Shown piece by piece: positions 8,725 to 17,276 of a stretch of 64,000 nt of DNA. The DNA comes from Betaproteobacteria bacterium (GTDB lineage Bacteria; Pseudomonadota; Gammaproteobacteria; Burkholderiales; Ga0077523). The number at the start of each line of letters is the position of its first letter. The first letter of the stretch is position 1. The stretch covers positions 1 through 64,000 of the forward strand of contig WGLR01000040.1 in NCBI GenBank assembly GCA_016125475.1, read 5' to 3'. The notes below the pieces were generated by a model. The model worked only from the letters and a program-made list of their open reading frames with translations, was not told the origin of the DNA and searched no databases. The position numbers and the translations under genes are program-made.

Positions 8725-9216
8725 ATGAATGCCACGGGTTCTTCCGCCAGGACCGCCGCCGGGCAGACCTCGGTCCGCGTGCAGACGGCGGACTTCGATG
8801 CCGGGCGGGAGATCGCGGCTCTCCGCGCGGCCAATCCGGCCATCGGGGCGGTGGCGAGCTTCATCGGCGTCTGCCGGGATCTCAACGACGGTGCGGCGGT
8901 GGAGGAAATGGTGCTCGAGCACTATCCCGGCATGACGGAGAAGTCGCTCGCACGAATCGCGGCCGAGGCCCGCGAACGCTGGGACCTCATCGACATCCTG
9001 ATCATCCATCGTGTCGGGCGCATTCTCCCGACCGAACAGATCGTGCTCGTCGTCGTGACGAGCGCACACCGGGGCGAGTCCTTCGCCGCGTGCGAGTACC
9101 TCATGGACTATCTCAAGACCAGGGCGCCGTTCTGGAAGAAGGAGCACACACCGGACGGATCGCGCTGGGTGGATGCCCGGGCTTCGGACGATGCGGCCGC
9201 GGACCGGTGGAAATGA
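8725..9216 (+). CDS. moaE: Molybdopterin synthase catalytic subunit MoaE
   Basis: This 163-residue large subunit of molybdopterin synthase shows the family landmarks GAVASFIGVCRDLNDG, LEHYPGMTEKSL, the HRVGRILPTEQIVLV segment and the active-site lysine region KTRAPFWKKE near residue 135. It pairs with the adjacent MoaD to add two sulfurs to precursor Z. An N-terminal extension of about 20 residues precedes the fold. Confidence 0.92.
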   Translation: MNATGSSARTAAGQTSVRVQTADFDAGREIAALRAANPAIGAVASFIGVCRDLNDGAAVEEMVLEHYPGMTEKSLARIAAEARERWDLIDILIIHRVGRILPTEQIVLVVVTSAHRGESFAACEYLMDYLKTRAPFWKKEHTPDGSRWVDARASDDAAADRWK

Positions 9217-9273
9217 CGTGCGTGGCGCGCCGCCCCGGACGCGGGCTCCGGCTCGGGCCGACAGGGTCCTCCC

Positions 9274-9660
9274 ATGACGCGCGCGCGTGACGTCGGGGCG
9301 CCTGGCCGGGTACCGAAACCCCAGATACGCATCCTCTTCCGCAAGGCCATCGCCATGGGGCCGGGCAAGGCCGAACTGCTCCAGGCCATCGGGCGGTCAG
9401 GGTCGATCTCTGCCGCGGCCCGCGAGATGGGCATGTCGTACCGTCGTGCGTGGCTCCTCGTCGACACGATGAACCAGAGCTTCAGGCACCCGCTCGTGGT
9501 GACCGAGACTGGGGGGCAGCGCGGCGGCGGCGCGACGGTCACCGAATTCGGGCAGGAAGTACTGCGTCGCTACCTCGACATGGAGGAGAAGGCCGCCGAG
9601 GCCGTTGAGGGCGAGATGTCCGAGTTCGTGAAGATGATGGCCAGGTTGCCCATCATCTAG
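9274..9660 (+). CDS. ModE-type winged-helix regulator, DNA-binding domain only
   Basis: This 128-residue protein consists of the N-terminal winged helix-turn-helix of ModE: GPGKAELLQAIGRSGSISAAAREMGMSYRRAWLLVDTMN, then PLVVTETGGQRGGGATVTEFG. It lacks the two C-terminal molybdate-binding (molbindin) domains of E. coli ModE (about 260 residues). Single-domain versions of this kind are known in proteobacteria. It lies 57 nt after moaE on the same strand, so its gene context is Mo-cofactor synthesis. It is a natural candidate to bind the palindromes near 17.0, 17.2 and 18.8 kb, but how it would sense molybdate without the molbindin part is unclear. Confidence 0.85.
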   Translation: MTRARDVGAPGRVPKPQIRILFRKAIAMGPGKAELLQAIGRSGSISAAAREMGMSYRRAWLLVDTMNQSFRHPLVVTETGGQRGGGATVTEFGQEVLRRYLDMEEKAAEAVEGEMSEFVKMMARLPII

Positions 9661-9721
9661 ACGGGGCCGCTGCGGGCCGCGCGGGGCTGCGACGACTTCC
9701 GCGACCCGCGGGTACGTCGCG

Positions 9722-9955
9722 TCAGGCGGTACGGGCCTCCGTGACGGGGGGCAGCCTGGACACGGCCTCGCGGGCGAGATCGGTCAAGCCCGAACCGCCC
9801 GCGGCGGCGTGTTCGGCGATCTCGCGCCGCATGCGCGGGTCCCAGAACCGGGAAATGTGTCCCAGCACCCCCTTCACGGCTTCATCGTGGTCCGGTTCGG
9901 CTTCGAAGAAGCGGCTGATGTCGTTGGCCATCTTGACCAGGCGCTGAATTTCCAT
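9722..9955 (-). CDS. fdsD: NAD-linked formate dehydrogenase delta subunit FdsD
   Basis: This small acidic 77-residue protein contains LVKMANDISRFFEAEPDHDEAVKGVLGHISRFWDPRMRREI, the hallmark of FdsD. In Cupriavidus the fds operon order is fdsGBACD, and this gene is in the expected last place. Its role is in assembly or stability of the soluble FDH; it contains no cofactor motif. It is the promoter-distal gene of the operon, 27 nt after fdhD. Confidence 0.9.
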   Translation of the reverse strand: MEIQRLVKMANDISRFFEAEPDHDEAVKGVLGHISRFWDPRMRREIAEHAAAGGSGLTDLAREAVSRLPPVTEARTA

Positions 9956-9982
9956 GTGGTTGGCTCGTCGTCTATCGATGGG

Positions 9983-10810
9983 TCAGGGAAGAAGGGAAGG
10001 GGCCGGGCGCGCGTACACCGTATGACGGTCTTCGCGCGTGAATCCCACGAGCGTGAGTCCTGCTGCCGAAGCCGAGCGCACCGCCAGTGCGGTCGGTGCG
10101 GACACCGCGCAGAGCACGGAAACCCCGGCAGCGGCCGTCTTGTGCACCATTTCGTAGCTCGCGCGACTGGTCACGATGATCATGCCTTCGGAAGCCTCGA
10201 TGGCCGGATCCGCGAGGAGGGCGCCGACGAGCTTGTCCAGGGCATTGTGGCGTCCCACGTCCTCGCGCACCACGCGCACCGTGCCGGCTGCGTCGGCCCA
10301 CGCCGCAGCGTGGACGGCGCCCGTCAGGGAATTCAGTGCCTGCCTCGACGCGAGCGCGTCGTGCGCGCGCTGGATCGCCTCGGGGCCGATGGTCGTCGAC
10401 GCACGCACGGGCTGGATCGGGCGGATCGCGTCGGCGAGCATCTGGGTGCCACAGAGACCGCAGCCGGTCCTGCCCGCGAGGGAACGCCGACGTGCCGCAA
10501 GGGCTTCGGTACGTTCCCGCGGCACGCTCACGTAGAGCGAGTACCCGGTTTCCTCCGGCACGATCTCCAGGCCCTGGATTTCGGCCGGCGAGTCGACGAT
10601 GCCCTCCGTCAGCGAGAATCCCCTCGCGAAATCCTCGAGATCCAGCGGTGTCGCGAGCATCACCGAAAAGGGCACGCCGTTGTAGACGAACGCGACGGGA
10701 CATTCCTCGGCGACGTCGTCCCGACCGGGCTCGAAGGTGCCGCCCTTCCAGCGGGAGACGGGCACCGGGACATGCGCGGGCCTCAGCCCGCGCACATCAC
10801 CTGGCTTCAC
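9983..10810 (-). CDS. fdhD: Formate dehydrogenase accessory sulfurtransferase FdhD (FdsC)
   Basis: FdhD transfers sulfur from IscS to the molybdenum cofactor before it is loaded into formate dehydrogenase. In this 275-residue protein the cysteine loop is GCGLCGTQ (C117 and C120), and conserved stretches include ARGFSLTEGI, RASYEMVHKTAAAGV and DVGRHNALDKLVG. In the fds operon of Cupriavidus the equivalent gene is called fdsC. It begins 4 nt after the fdsA stop, so it is translationally tied to the large subunit. Confidence 0.93.
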   Translation of the reverse strand: MKPGDVRGLRPAHVPVPVSRWKGGTFEPGRDDVAEECPVAFVYNGVPFSVMLATPLDLEDFARGFSLTEGIVDSPAEIQGLEIVPEETGYSLYVSVPRERTEALAARRRSLAGRTGCGLCGTQMLADAIRPIQPVRASTTIGPEAIQRAHDALASRQALNSLTGAVHAAAWADAAGTVRVVREDVGRHNALDKLVGALLADPAIEASEGMIIVTSRASYEMVHKTAAAGVSVLCAVSAPTALAVRSASAAGLTLVGFTREDRHTVYARPAPSLLP

Positions 10811-10814
10811 GTGG

Positions 10815-13661
10815 TCACGCCTCCTGGGATTCCTGCCGGGCGAGCAGCGCGAGCTGCTCGTCGCTGAAACTGCGGAAGCGCTTCTGCCATTCGGAGGGCT
10901 GGGTGACCGGCTCCACCTGCACGGCCGTCACCTTGTATTCCGGGCAGTTCGTGGCCCAGTCCGAGTTGTCCGTCGTGATCACGTTCGCGCCGGACTCCGG
11001 AAAATGGAACGTCGTGTAGACGACGCCCGGCTGCACGCGCTCCGTGATCACCGCGCGCAGCACCGTCTCGCCCGCACGGCTGCGCACGCCGACCCAGTCT
11101 CCGTCCCTGACGCCGCGCACCTCCGCATCGCTCGGATGGATCTCGAGCCTGTCCTCGTCGTGCCAGACCACGTTCGGGGTCCGTCGGGTCTGCGCACCGA
11201 CGTTGTACTGGCTCAGGATGCGCCCCGTCGTGAGGATCAGCGGGTACTTGCGGCTCGTGCGTTCCTCGGTGGGCACGTAGCGCGTGACCACGAAGTTGCC
11301 CTTGCCGCGCACGAACTCGTGCACGTGCATCGTCGGCGTGCCCTCCGGGGCCTCGGCGTTGCAGGGCCACTGCAGGCTGCCGAGCCTTTCGAGCTTGTCG
11401 TAGCTCACGCCCGCAAAGGTCGGCGTGAGCCGCGCGATCTCGTCCATGATCTCGGACGGATGCGAGTAGTTCATGGGGTAGCCGAGCGCGTTGGAGAGCA
11501 TCTGCGTGACTTCCCAGTCCTCCTTGCCGCACAGGGGTGGCATCACCTTGCGTACCGGCGAGATGCGCCGCTCGGCGTTCGTGAACGTGCCGTTCTTCTC
11601 GAGGAACGTGGCACCGGGCAGGAACACGTGGGCGTACTTGGCCGTCTCGTTCAGGAAGATGTCCTGGACCACGACGCACTCCATGGCTTCGAGCGCGGCG
11701 GTCACGTGCTGCGTGTCCGGATCGGACTGCGCGATGTCCTCGCCCTCGATGTAGATGCCGCGGAAGCTGCCGTCGAGCGCGGCGTCGAGCATGTTCGGGA
11801 TCCGCAGGCCCGGTTCGGGTTCGAGGCGGACCGACCATTCCCCTTCGAAGAGCTGACGCGTGATCTGGTCCGAGACGTGGCGATAGCCGGGCAGTTCGTG
11901 CGGGAAGGATCCCATGTCGCACGAGCCCTGCACGTTGTTCTGGCCCCGCAACGGGTTCACGCCGACGCCCTCGCGCCCGATGTTTCCGGTCGCCATCGCG
12001 AGGTTCGCGATGCCCATCACCATCGTCGAGCCCTGGCTGTGCTCCGTCACGCCCAGGCCGTAGTAGATCGCGGCGTTGCCGCCGGTCGCGAACAGCCTCG
12101 CCGCTCCGCGGATCTGCTCCGCGGGAACGCCGGTTTCCGACTCGAGGGCTTCCGGCGAATTCTGCGGGTCGACGATGAAGTCACGCCACTTCGCGAATGC
12201 GTGGCCGTCGCAGCGTGCCTCGACGAACGACTCGTTCCAGAGGCCTTCGGTCATGACGACGTGCGCGAGCGCGTTGACGACGGCCACGTTGGTGCCGGGC
12301 CGCAGCTTCAGGTGGTAGGACGCGCTCACGTGCGGCGAGCGCACCAGGTCGATCGTGCGCGGGTCGATCACGATGAGCTTCGCGCCCTCGCGCAGCCGCC
12401 GCTTCATGCGCGACCCGAACACGGGGTGACCGTCCGTGGGGTTCGCGCCGATGACCATGATCACGTCGGACTTCTCGACGGAATCGAAGGCCTGCGTACC
12501 CGCGGATTCACCGAGCGTGGTCTTGAGTCCGTAGCCGGTCGGCGAGTGACACACGCGCGCGCACGTGTCGACGTTGTTGTTGCCGAACGCGGCGCGGACC
12601 AGCTTCTGGACGAGATAGGTTTCCTCGTTCGTGCAGCGCGACGAGGTGATGCCGCCGACGGCGCCGCGGCCGTGCTCGGCCTGGATGCGCCTGAATTCGG
12701 AGGCCGCGTGCGCGATGGCCTCGTCCCACGTCACCTGTTTCCAGGGGTCGTGGATGCTCGCGCGGATCATCGGCTGCGTGATGCGGTCCTTGTGCGTGGC
12801 GTAGCCGATCGCGAACCGGCCTTTCACGCACGAATGGCCGTGGTTCGCGTGACCGTCCTTGTTCGGGACCATCCGCACGACCTCGGTGCCCTGCATCTCC
12901 GCACGGAACGAACAGCCCACGCCGCAGTACGCGCAGGTCGTCACGACGCTGCGTTCGGCCTGTCCCTTCTCGATGACGGACTTTTCCATGAGCGTGGCTG
13001 TCGGGCAGGCCTGCACGCACGCACCGCAACTCACGCACTCGGAGTCCATGAAATCCTCGTTCTGGCCCGCCGACACGACCGAGCCGAAACCCCGGCCGTC
13101 GATCGTGAGCGCGAACGTGCCCTGGGTCTCCTCGCAGGCGCGCACGCAGCGCGAGCAGACGATGCACTTCGACGGATCGAACGTGAAGTAGGGGTTCGAG
13201 GTGTCCTTCGGGGAGTCCAGGTGGTTCGCGCCTTCGTAGCCGTAGCGCACCTCGCGCAATCCGACGACACCCGCCATGTCCTGGAGCTCGCAGTTGCCGT
13301 TCGCGGAGCAGGTCAGGCAGTCGAGGGGGTGGTCGGAGATGTACAGTTCCATCACGTTGCGGCGGATCTTCGCGAGCGCGGACGACTGCGTCCGCACGAC
13401 GAGTCCCTCGGCCACCGGCGTCGTGCACGACGCCGGGAAGCCCTTGCGGCCCTCGATCTCGACGAGACAGAGCCGGCAGGAGCCGAAGGGTTCGAGAGAA
13501 TCCGTGGCGCACAGCTTCGGAATCGAGAAGCCGGCCTCGGCGGCCGCGCGCATGATCGACGTGCCTTCGGGAACGGTGACCTGCGTGCCGTCGATCTCGA
13601 GGGTGACTTCCCGCTCGCTCGTGCGGACCGGCGTGCCCAGATCGATGTAACGAATACCCAT
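10815..13661 (-). CDS. fdsA: NAD-linked formate dehydrogenase alpha (molybdopterin) subunit FdsA
   Basis: This 948-residue catalytic subunit oxidises formate to CO2 at a bis-MGD molybdenum site. The iron-sulfur wires are visible in order: 2Fe-2S (C51, C62, C65, C79), a His-Cys3 4Fe-4S (H111, C115, C118, C124), two ferredoxin-type clusters (C166-C176 and C209-C219), and CAYCGVGC (C243, C246, C250 with C278). The molybdenum ligand is the Cys followed by His in RVCHSPTGYG (C371). MGD-binding motifs such as GANPTDGHPVFGSRMK and the C-terminal GD-rich dinucleotide domain follow. Cys rather than Sec at the active site and the NuoG-like N-terminus mark the soluble cytoplasmic Fds type. Confidence 0.95.
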   Translation of the reverse strand: MGIRYIDLGTPVRTSEREVTLEIDGTQVTVPEGTSIMRAAAEAGFSIPKLCATDSLEPFGSCRLCLVEIEGRKGFPASCTTPVAEGLVVRTQSSALAKIRRNVMELYISDHPLDCLTCSANGNCELQDMAGVVGLREVRYGYEGANHLDSPKDTSNPYFTFDPSKCIVCSRCVRACEETQGTFALTIDGRGFGSVVSAGQNEDFMDSECVSCGACVQACPTATLMEKSVIEKGQAERSVVTTCAYCGVGCSFRAEMQGTEVVRMVPNKDGHANHGHSCVKGRFAIGYATHKDRITQPMIRASIHDPWKQVTWDEAIAHAASEFRRIQAEHGRGAVGGITSSRCTNEETYLVQKLVRAAFGNNNVDTCARVCHSPTGYGLKTTLGESAGTQAFDSVEKSDVIMVIGANPTDGHPVFGSRMKRRLREGAKLIVIDPRTIDLVRSPHVSASYHLKLRPGTNVAVVNALAHVVMTEGLWNESFVEARCDGHAFAKWRDFIVDPQNSPEALESETGVPAEQIRGAARLFATGGNAAIYYGLGVTEHSQGSTMVMGIANLAMATGNIGREGVGVNPLRGQNNVQGSCDMGSFPHELPGYRHVSDQITRQLFEGEWSVRLEPEPGLRIPNMLDAALDGSFRGIYIEGEDIAQSDPDTQHVTAALEAMECVVVQDIFLNETAKYAHVFLPGATFLEKNGTFTNAERRISPVRKVMPPLCGKEDWEVTQMLSNALGYPMNYSHPSEIMDEIARLTPTFAGVSYDKLERLGSLQWPCNAEAPEGTPTMHVHEFVRGKGNFVVTRYVPTEERTSRKYPLILTTGRILSQYNVGAQTRRTPNVVWHDEDRLEIHPSDAEVRGVRDGDWVGVRSRAGETVLRAVITERVQPGVVYTTFHFPESGANVITTDNSDWATNCPEYKVTAVQVEPVTQPSEWQKRFRSFSDEQLALLARQESQEA

Positions 13662-13682
13662 GTCCTTCCTCCTCGCCCGGAC

Positions 13683-15242
13683 TTATGCGGCTGCAGCGAG
13701 AGCGCTGCGCGGCAGTCCGAAATCTTCGGGAAAATGTTTGAGCGCACTCTGCACGGGGAACGGCGTCATGCCTCCCAGCGCACAGAGGGATCCGTGCAGC
13801 ATCGTGTCGCAGAGCTCGCGGAGCAGGTCGGCCTGCCCGGCACGGTCGGTTCCCGCGATGATCCTGTCCATCACCTCGACCCCGCGCGTGGAACCGATGC
13901 GGCACGGCGTGCACTTCCCGCAGGACTCGATCGCGCAGAACTCCATCGCGTAGCGCGCGAGCCGGGCCATGTTCGCGGTGTCGTCGAACACCACGATGCC
14001 GCCGTGACCCACCATCGCGCCGACGGCCGCGAATGCCTCGTAGTCGAACGGCAGGTCGAACTGGGATTCCGGCACGTAGGCGCCCAGCGGCCCCCCGACC
14101 TGCACGGCCTTGATCGGGCGTCCCGAAGCCGAGCCGCCGCCGTAGTCGTGGAGGAGTTCGCGCAGCGTCACGCCGAAGGCCTTCTCGACGAGTCCGCCGT
14201 GACGGATGTTGCCGGTGAGCTGGATCGGCAGCGTTCCCCGGGACCGGCCCATGCCGTAGTCGCGGTAGAAGTCCGCACCACGGTCGAGGATGATCGGTAC
14301 CGATGCGAACGTGATCACGTTGTTGAGCACGGTCGGGCGGCCGAACAGGCCCGACACGGCCGGCACGGGCGGCTTGAATCGCACGACACCGCGCTTGCCC
14401 TCGAGACTCTCGAGCAGGGACGTCTCCTCGCCGCAGATGTAGGCGCCCGCGCCACGGCGCACCTCGAGCTCGAAGCGCCGGCCGGAGCCGAGCACGTCGT
14501 CGCCGAGGATGCCGTGCTTCCGGGCGGCCGCGATCGCCTCGAGCAGCGCGCGTTCCGCGTCGGGATACTCGGAGCGCAGGTAGATGTAGCCCTGGGTCGC
14601 GCCCGTCGCGAGACCCGCGATGAGCATGCCCTCGACGAGCACGAGCGGGTCGCCTTCCATGATCATCCGGTCGGAGAAGGTCCCGGAATCGCCTTCGTCC
14701 GCGTTGCAGACGACGTACTTCTGCGTCGAGGGCGTGTCGAGTACGGTCTTCCACTTGATGCCGGTCGGGAATGCTGCACCGCCGCGACCACGGAGACCCG
14801 ACCCGGCGATCGCGGCCACGATGTCCGCGCTGCCCATCTCGAGAGCGCGGCGCAGTCCGCGGAGCCCGCCGTGCGCCTCGTAGTCCGCCACGGACACGGG
14901 ATCGGTGATGCCCACACGCGCGAAACAGAGCCGCTCCTGTTTCGCGAAGTAGGGGTGGTCCTCGATGTCGCCGACGCGCAGGGGATGCGGACCGCCGGCC
15001 GGCAGGCCCGCGTCGAACAGGGCAGGCACGTCCGCCGCCGTCACCGGGCCGTAGGCCACGCGGCCGGCGGACGTCACGACCTCGACGAGCGGTTCCAGCC
15101 ACATGAGGCCGCGCGAGCCGTTCCGGACGATCTCCACGTCGATCGCCCGTGCCCGGGCTTCGGCCTGGATGGCCGCGGCCACGCGATCCGCGCCGAGGCT
15201 CCGCGCGGAGGCGTCCCGCGGGACGAAGATGCGCACGCTCAT
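13683..15242 (-). CDS. fdsB: NAD-linked formate dehydrogenase beta subunit FdsB (FMN, NADH site)
   Basis: This 519-residue NuoF-like subunit carries FMN and reduces NAD+. Visible features are a thioredoxin-like N-terminal domain (about 1-120), the FMN/NADH motif GLRGRGGAAFPTGIKWK, YVVCNADEGDSGTFSDR, EETSLLESLEGKRG, and the 4Fe-4S ligands in ESCGKCTPCRIGSTRG with a fourth Cys near SLCALGG. The start at 15242 overlaps the fdsG stop by 4 nt (ATGA), which fixes it against the longer open frame extending further upstream. It sits between fdsG and fdsA as in other fds operons. Confidence 0.94.
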   Translation of the reverse strand: MSVRIFVPRDASARSLGADRVAAAIQAEARARAIDVEIVRNGSRGLMWLEPLVEVVTSAGRVAYGPVTAADVPALFDAGLPAGGPHPLRVGDIEDHPYFAKQERLCFARVGITDPVSVADYEAHGGLRGLRRALEMGSADIVAAIAGSGLRGRGGAAFPTGIKWKTVLDTPSTQKYVVCNADEGDSGTFSDRMIMEGDPLVLVEGMLIAGLATGATQGYIYLRSEYPDAERALLEAIAAARKHGILGDDVLGSGRRFELEVRRGAGAYICGEETSLLESLEGKRGVVRFKPPVPAVSGLFGRPTVLNNVITFASVPIILDRGADFYRDYGMGRSRGTLPIQLTGNIRHGGLVEKAFGVTLRELLHDYGGGSASGRPIKAVQVGGPLGAYVPESQFDLPFDYEAFAAVGAMVGHGGIVVFDDTANMARLARYAMEFCAIESCGKCTPCRIGSTRGVEVMDRIIAGTDRAGQADLLRELCDTMLHGSLCALGGMTPFPVQSALKHFPEDFGLPRSALAAAA

Positions 15243-15709
15243 GGCCGTCCCCCCACTTCGGAGAGCAGGGCCGAGACGGCGCCCGCGGCGACCCGACCGC
15301 GCAGTTCGCCGTCGATCATCACGGACGGGCCGCAGGCGCAGTTGCCGAGGCAGTAGATCGGCTCGAGCGTGAATGCACCGTCCTTCGTGGTCTGGTGCAG
15401 ATCGATGCCGAGGGCTTCGCGCAGGCTCTCGAGGGTGTCCTCCGCGCCAACCGACTGACAGGCCTCGGCCCGACACACCTGCACCACGTGTCGCCCTGCG
15501 GGGTTGCTGCGGAAGTGGTGATAGAACGAAATCACGCCGTGAACTTCGGCACGCGACAGATTCAGGGCCGCGGCGATCGCGGGAACCGCGGTTTCGGGTA
15601 CGTACCCGACCCGGTCCTGGATATCATGCAGAAGGGGCAGGAGCCCTCCCGGCACGGACTTGTGTCGATCGATGGCGGCATCGATCAAGACATTCAGGTC
15701 CTCCGGCAT
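15239..15709 (-). CDS. fdsG: NAD-linked formate dehydrogenase gamma subunit FdsG (2Fe-2S)
   Basis: This 156-residue NuoE-like subunit has a thioredoxin-fold 2Fe-2S cluster bound by C79, C84, C120 and C124 (VCRAEACQ and CLGNCACGPS). N-terminal LLPLLHDIQDRVGYVP and SRAEVHGVISFYHHF are typical of the family. It is the promoter-proximal gene of the fdsGBAC(fdhD)D operon, preceded by a 166-bp divergent regulatory region shared with the HTH/PBP regulator gene. Confidence 0.94.
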   Translation of the reverse strand: MPEDLNVLIDAAIDRHKSVPGGLLPLLHDIQDRVGYVPETAVPAIAAALNLSRAEVHGVISFYHHFRSNPAGRHVVQVCRAEACQSVGAEDTLESLREALGIDLHQTTKDGAFTLEPIYCLGNCACGPSVMIDGELRGRVAAGAVSALLSEVGGRP

Positions 15710-15837
15710 CGTGTCCTCCTAGGGGCGTGAATCCGGCACAGGCCGTCCGCCGTTATCGACATGGAAACGGAGCGCTTCATAGGAACACGCCGACATATCC
15801 TGCTGTCCGACCCCGTTCCGGAATTCGGCAAACTATC

Positions 15838-15855
15838 AGGTGACGTTTGACACCT
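15838..15855. promoter_or_regulatory. Inverted repeat in the putative fdsG promoter spacer
   Basis: AGGTG and CACCT form an inverted repeat with an 8-nt spacer. On the minus strand it lies between a -35-like TTGAGG (15858-15853) and a -10-like GATAGT (15837-15832); on the plus strand a perfect TTGACA (15847-15852) overlaps it. The position would let a regulator such as the divergently encoded 15876 product control fdsG and itself. The arms are only 5 bp, so this is tentative. Confidence 0.35.
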
Positions 15856-15875
15856 CAATATGAAAAACTGTTCAC

Positions 15876-16964
15876 ATGAAGAGGATAGCGGTCAGGCCCA
15901 CATGGATTCTCGAGGACGAATCCGGCCAGCGCGTCGGCCCTGAGGTCTTCGCGCTGCTCGCGGCGATCAACCGGAGCCGTAAGCTCACCGAGGCGGCCGG
16001 GGCCGTCGGGGTGTCGTACCGGCACGCCTGGGGGCTGGTGGAGAGCTGGAGCGCCTTCTTCGGGCAGCCGCTCGTGCGGTTCGAGCGCGGCAAGGGCACG
16101 GCGCTCACGCCGCTCGGAGAGAAGATCCTCTGGGCGGAGCAGCGTGCGAAGGCGCGCATGGGCCTGCAGCTCGAGTCGCTGGCGTCCGAGATCAACCTCG
16201 AGATCAACCAGCTTCTCGACGCGGCGAAGGCCACGCTGCGCATCCATGCGAGCCACGGTTTCGCGGTCGCCCGCGTGCCGGAGCTCCTGCAGGACCATCC
16301 GCGCATCCAGCTCGACCTGCGGTATCTCGGCACGCAGGACTCCCTGTCCTCGCTCGTGCGGGGCGCGTGCGACCTCGCGGGGTTCCATGTGCCGGTCGGA
16401 GATCTCGGTGCCCTTGCAGCGCAGCAATATCTGCACTGGCTGCGCCCGGAAGAGCACAGGGTCGTGCACCTCGTCACGCGGACCCAGGGTCTGTTTCTCG
16501 CGGCAGGCAATCCGAAGGGCATCACGGCTCTCGGAGACCTGTCCCGGCCCGACGTCGTCTTCGTGAACCGGCAGAAAGGGTCCGGCACGCGGCTGCTGTT
16601 CGACCAGCTGCTGGCCGCGGCAGGACTCGACGGGGAAGAGATCGAGGGCTACACGACCGAGGAATACACGCACGCCGCGATCGCGGCCTACGTCGCGAGC
16701 GGCATGGCCGACGTGGGATTCGGTGTCCAGCCGGCCGCTCATCAGCTGCGCCTCGACTTCGTGCCGATCGCCTACGAGCAGTACTTCTTCGCGCTGCCCG
16801 TCGCGGCGCTGGAGCGTCAGGAGATCCGGGAATTCCTGGACCTGCTGAAGAGCGACCGGTTCACGCGGATCGTGGCGGACCTGCCCGGGTACTCGGCGCC
16901 GCGTGCCGGGGACGTCGACGAGATCGAGGCCGTCTTCCGGACGGCGCAGCGGACGAACTCCTGA
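15876..16964 (+). CDS. ModE-type HTH regulator fused to a PBP-like domain (FdsR-like)
   Basis: This 362-residue protein joins an N-terminal ModE/LysR-like winged helix (GPEVFALLAAINRSRKLTEAAGAVGVSYRHAWGLV, residues 20-55) to a periplasmic-binding-protein-like domain (about 100-345: DLAGFHVPVG, VNRQKGSGTRLLFDQLL, YTTEEYTHAAIAAYVASGMADVGFGV). Such HTH plus PBP_like proteins occur with molybdenum enzymes and probably bind molybdate or a cofactor-related ligand. It is transcribed divergently from fdsG with 166 bp between, so it most likely regulates the formate dehydrogenase operon, in the position where Cupriavidus has fdsR. Orthology to FdsR is inferred from position, not tested. Confidence 0.8.
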   Translation: MKRIAVRPTWILEDESGQRVGPEVFALLAAINRSRKLTEAAGAVGVSYRHAWGLVESWSAFFGQPLVRFERGKGTALTPLGEKILWAEQRAKARMGLQLESLASEINLEINQLLDAAKATLRIHASHGFAVARVPELLQDHPRIQLDLRYLGTQDSLSSLVRGACDLAGFHVPVGDLGALAAQQYLHWLRPEEHRVVHLVTRTQGLFLAAGNPKGITALGDLSRPDVVFVNRQKGSGTRLLFDQLLAAAGLDGEEIEGYTTEEYTHAAIAAYVASGMADVGFGVQPAAHQLRLDFVPIAYEQYFFALPVAALERQEIREFLDLLKSDRFTRIVADLPGYSAPRAGDVDEIEAVFRTAQRTNS

Positions 16965-17046
16965 GGCAATGCATTCCGCGCGCGATGCGCACCGCGGTTC
17001 CATCCGATTCCGTTCGACCGGACTCGACCCAGGCAGGTTGACCTCT

Positions 17047-17070
17047 CGCTATATCTGTAAGAACATAACG
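17047..17070. promoter_or_regulatory. ModE-box-like palindrome 1
   Basis: CGCTATAT, 8-nt spacer, ACATAACG. This fits the E. coli-type ModE operator, which reduces to CGNTATAT-N8-ATATAACG, with one mismatch (C for T in the right arm). It lies just after a -35-like TTGACC (17038-17043), about 200 bp before modB. Confidence 0.65.
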
Positions 17071-17192
17071 ACTCCGCTTGCCCCCGGCCGGTCCCCGGGG
17101 CGGGCGGTCTTGCCCGTGCTCCCGTCGGGCAGGAGGCGGCGGCTGCACCGGCCCCGCCTCCAGTACTTCCTGCAACGGCGGTCCGTTTGTCG

Positions 17193-17222
17193 TTGACGTC
17201 CGCAGCGGTCCGCCGCTAGCAT
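17193..17222 (+). promoter_or_regulatory. Predicted modB promoter
   Basis: TTGACG (17193-17198), an 18-bp spacer and TAGCAT (17217-17222). The expected start, about 7 bp downstream of the -10, falls at the left edge of ModE-box 2, the arrangement used for Mo-dependent repression of modABC in E. coli. The -35 matches 5 of 6 and the -10 matches 4 of 6 consensus bases. Confidence 0.5.
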
Positions 17223-17227
17223 GCGTT

Positions 17228-17251
17228 CGCTGTATACAAAGAGATATGACG
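17228..17251. promoter_or_regulatory. ModE-box-like palindrome 2 at the modB start point
   Basis: CGCTGTAT, 8-nt spacer, ATATGACG: the same 8-8-8 layout as boxes 1 and 3. It covers the predicted transcription start of modBC, 25 bp before the modB GTG, which favours repression when molybdate is sufficient. Confidence 0.65.
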
Positions 17252-17276
17252 AAACCTGAGAGGGAGTCCGCGCGAG

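Larger units (their letters stand above)
16965..17276 (+). other. Intergenic control region of modBC
   Basis: These 312 bp carry no gene. They contain two palindromes of the ModE type (17047-17070 and 17228-17251) and a promoter-like pair TTGACG/TAGCAT (17193-17222). A GC-rich stretch at 17080-17190 includes CCCCGGGG-type self-complementary segments. Open frames across it are spurious. A modA-type gene is absent here; it lies downstream of the porin. Confidence 0.6.

Noticed and set aside
12508-15102. An 864-codon minus-strand frame overlapping fdsA/fdsB
   Set aside because: It is the same strand but another frame, rich in Arg and His with no recognisable domain; the true frames give complete FdsA and FdsB.
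10737-15356. A 1539-codon open frame on the plus strand across the fds operon
   Set aside because: It is the antisense shadow of fdsA and fdsB, whose motifs and cofactor ligands are all in place on the minus strand; GC-rich codon use keeps the opposite frame open. The same holds for long frames opposite rmuC, the ThDP enzyme/HDOD genes, the 46-48 kb receptor, comEC and cheA.
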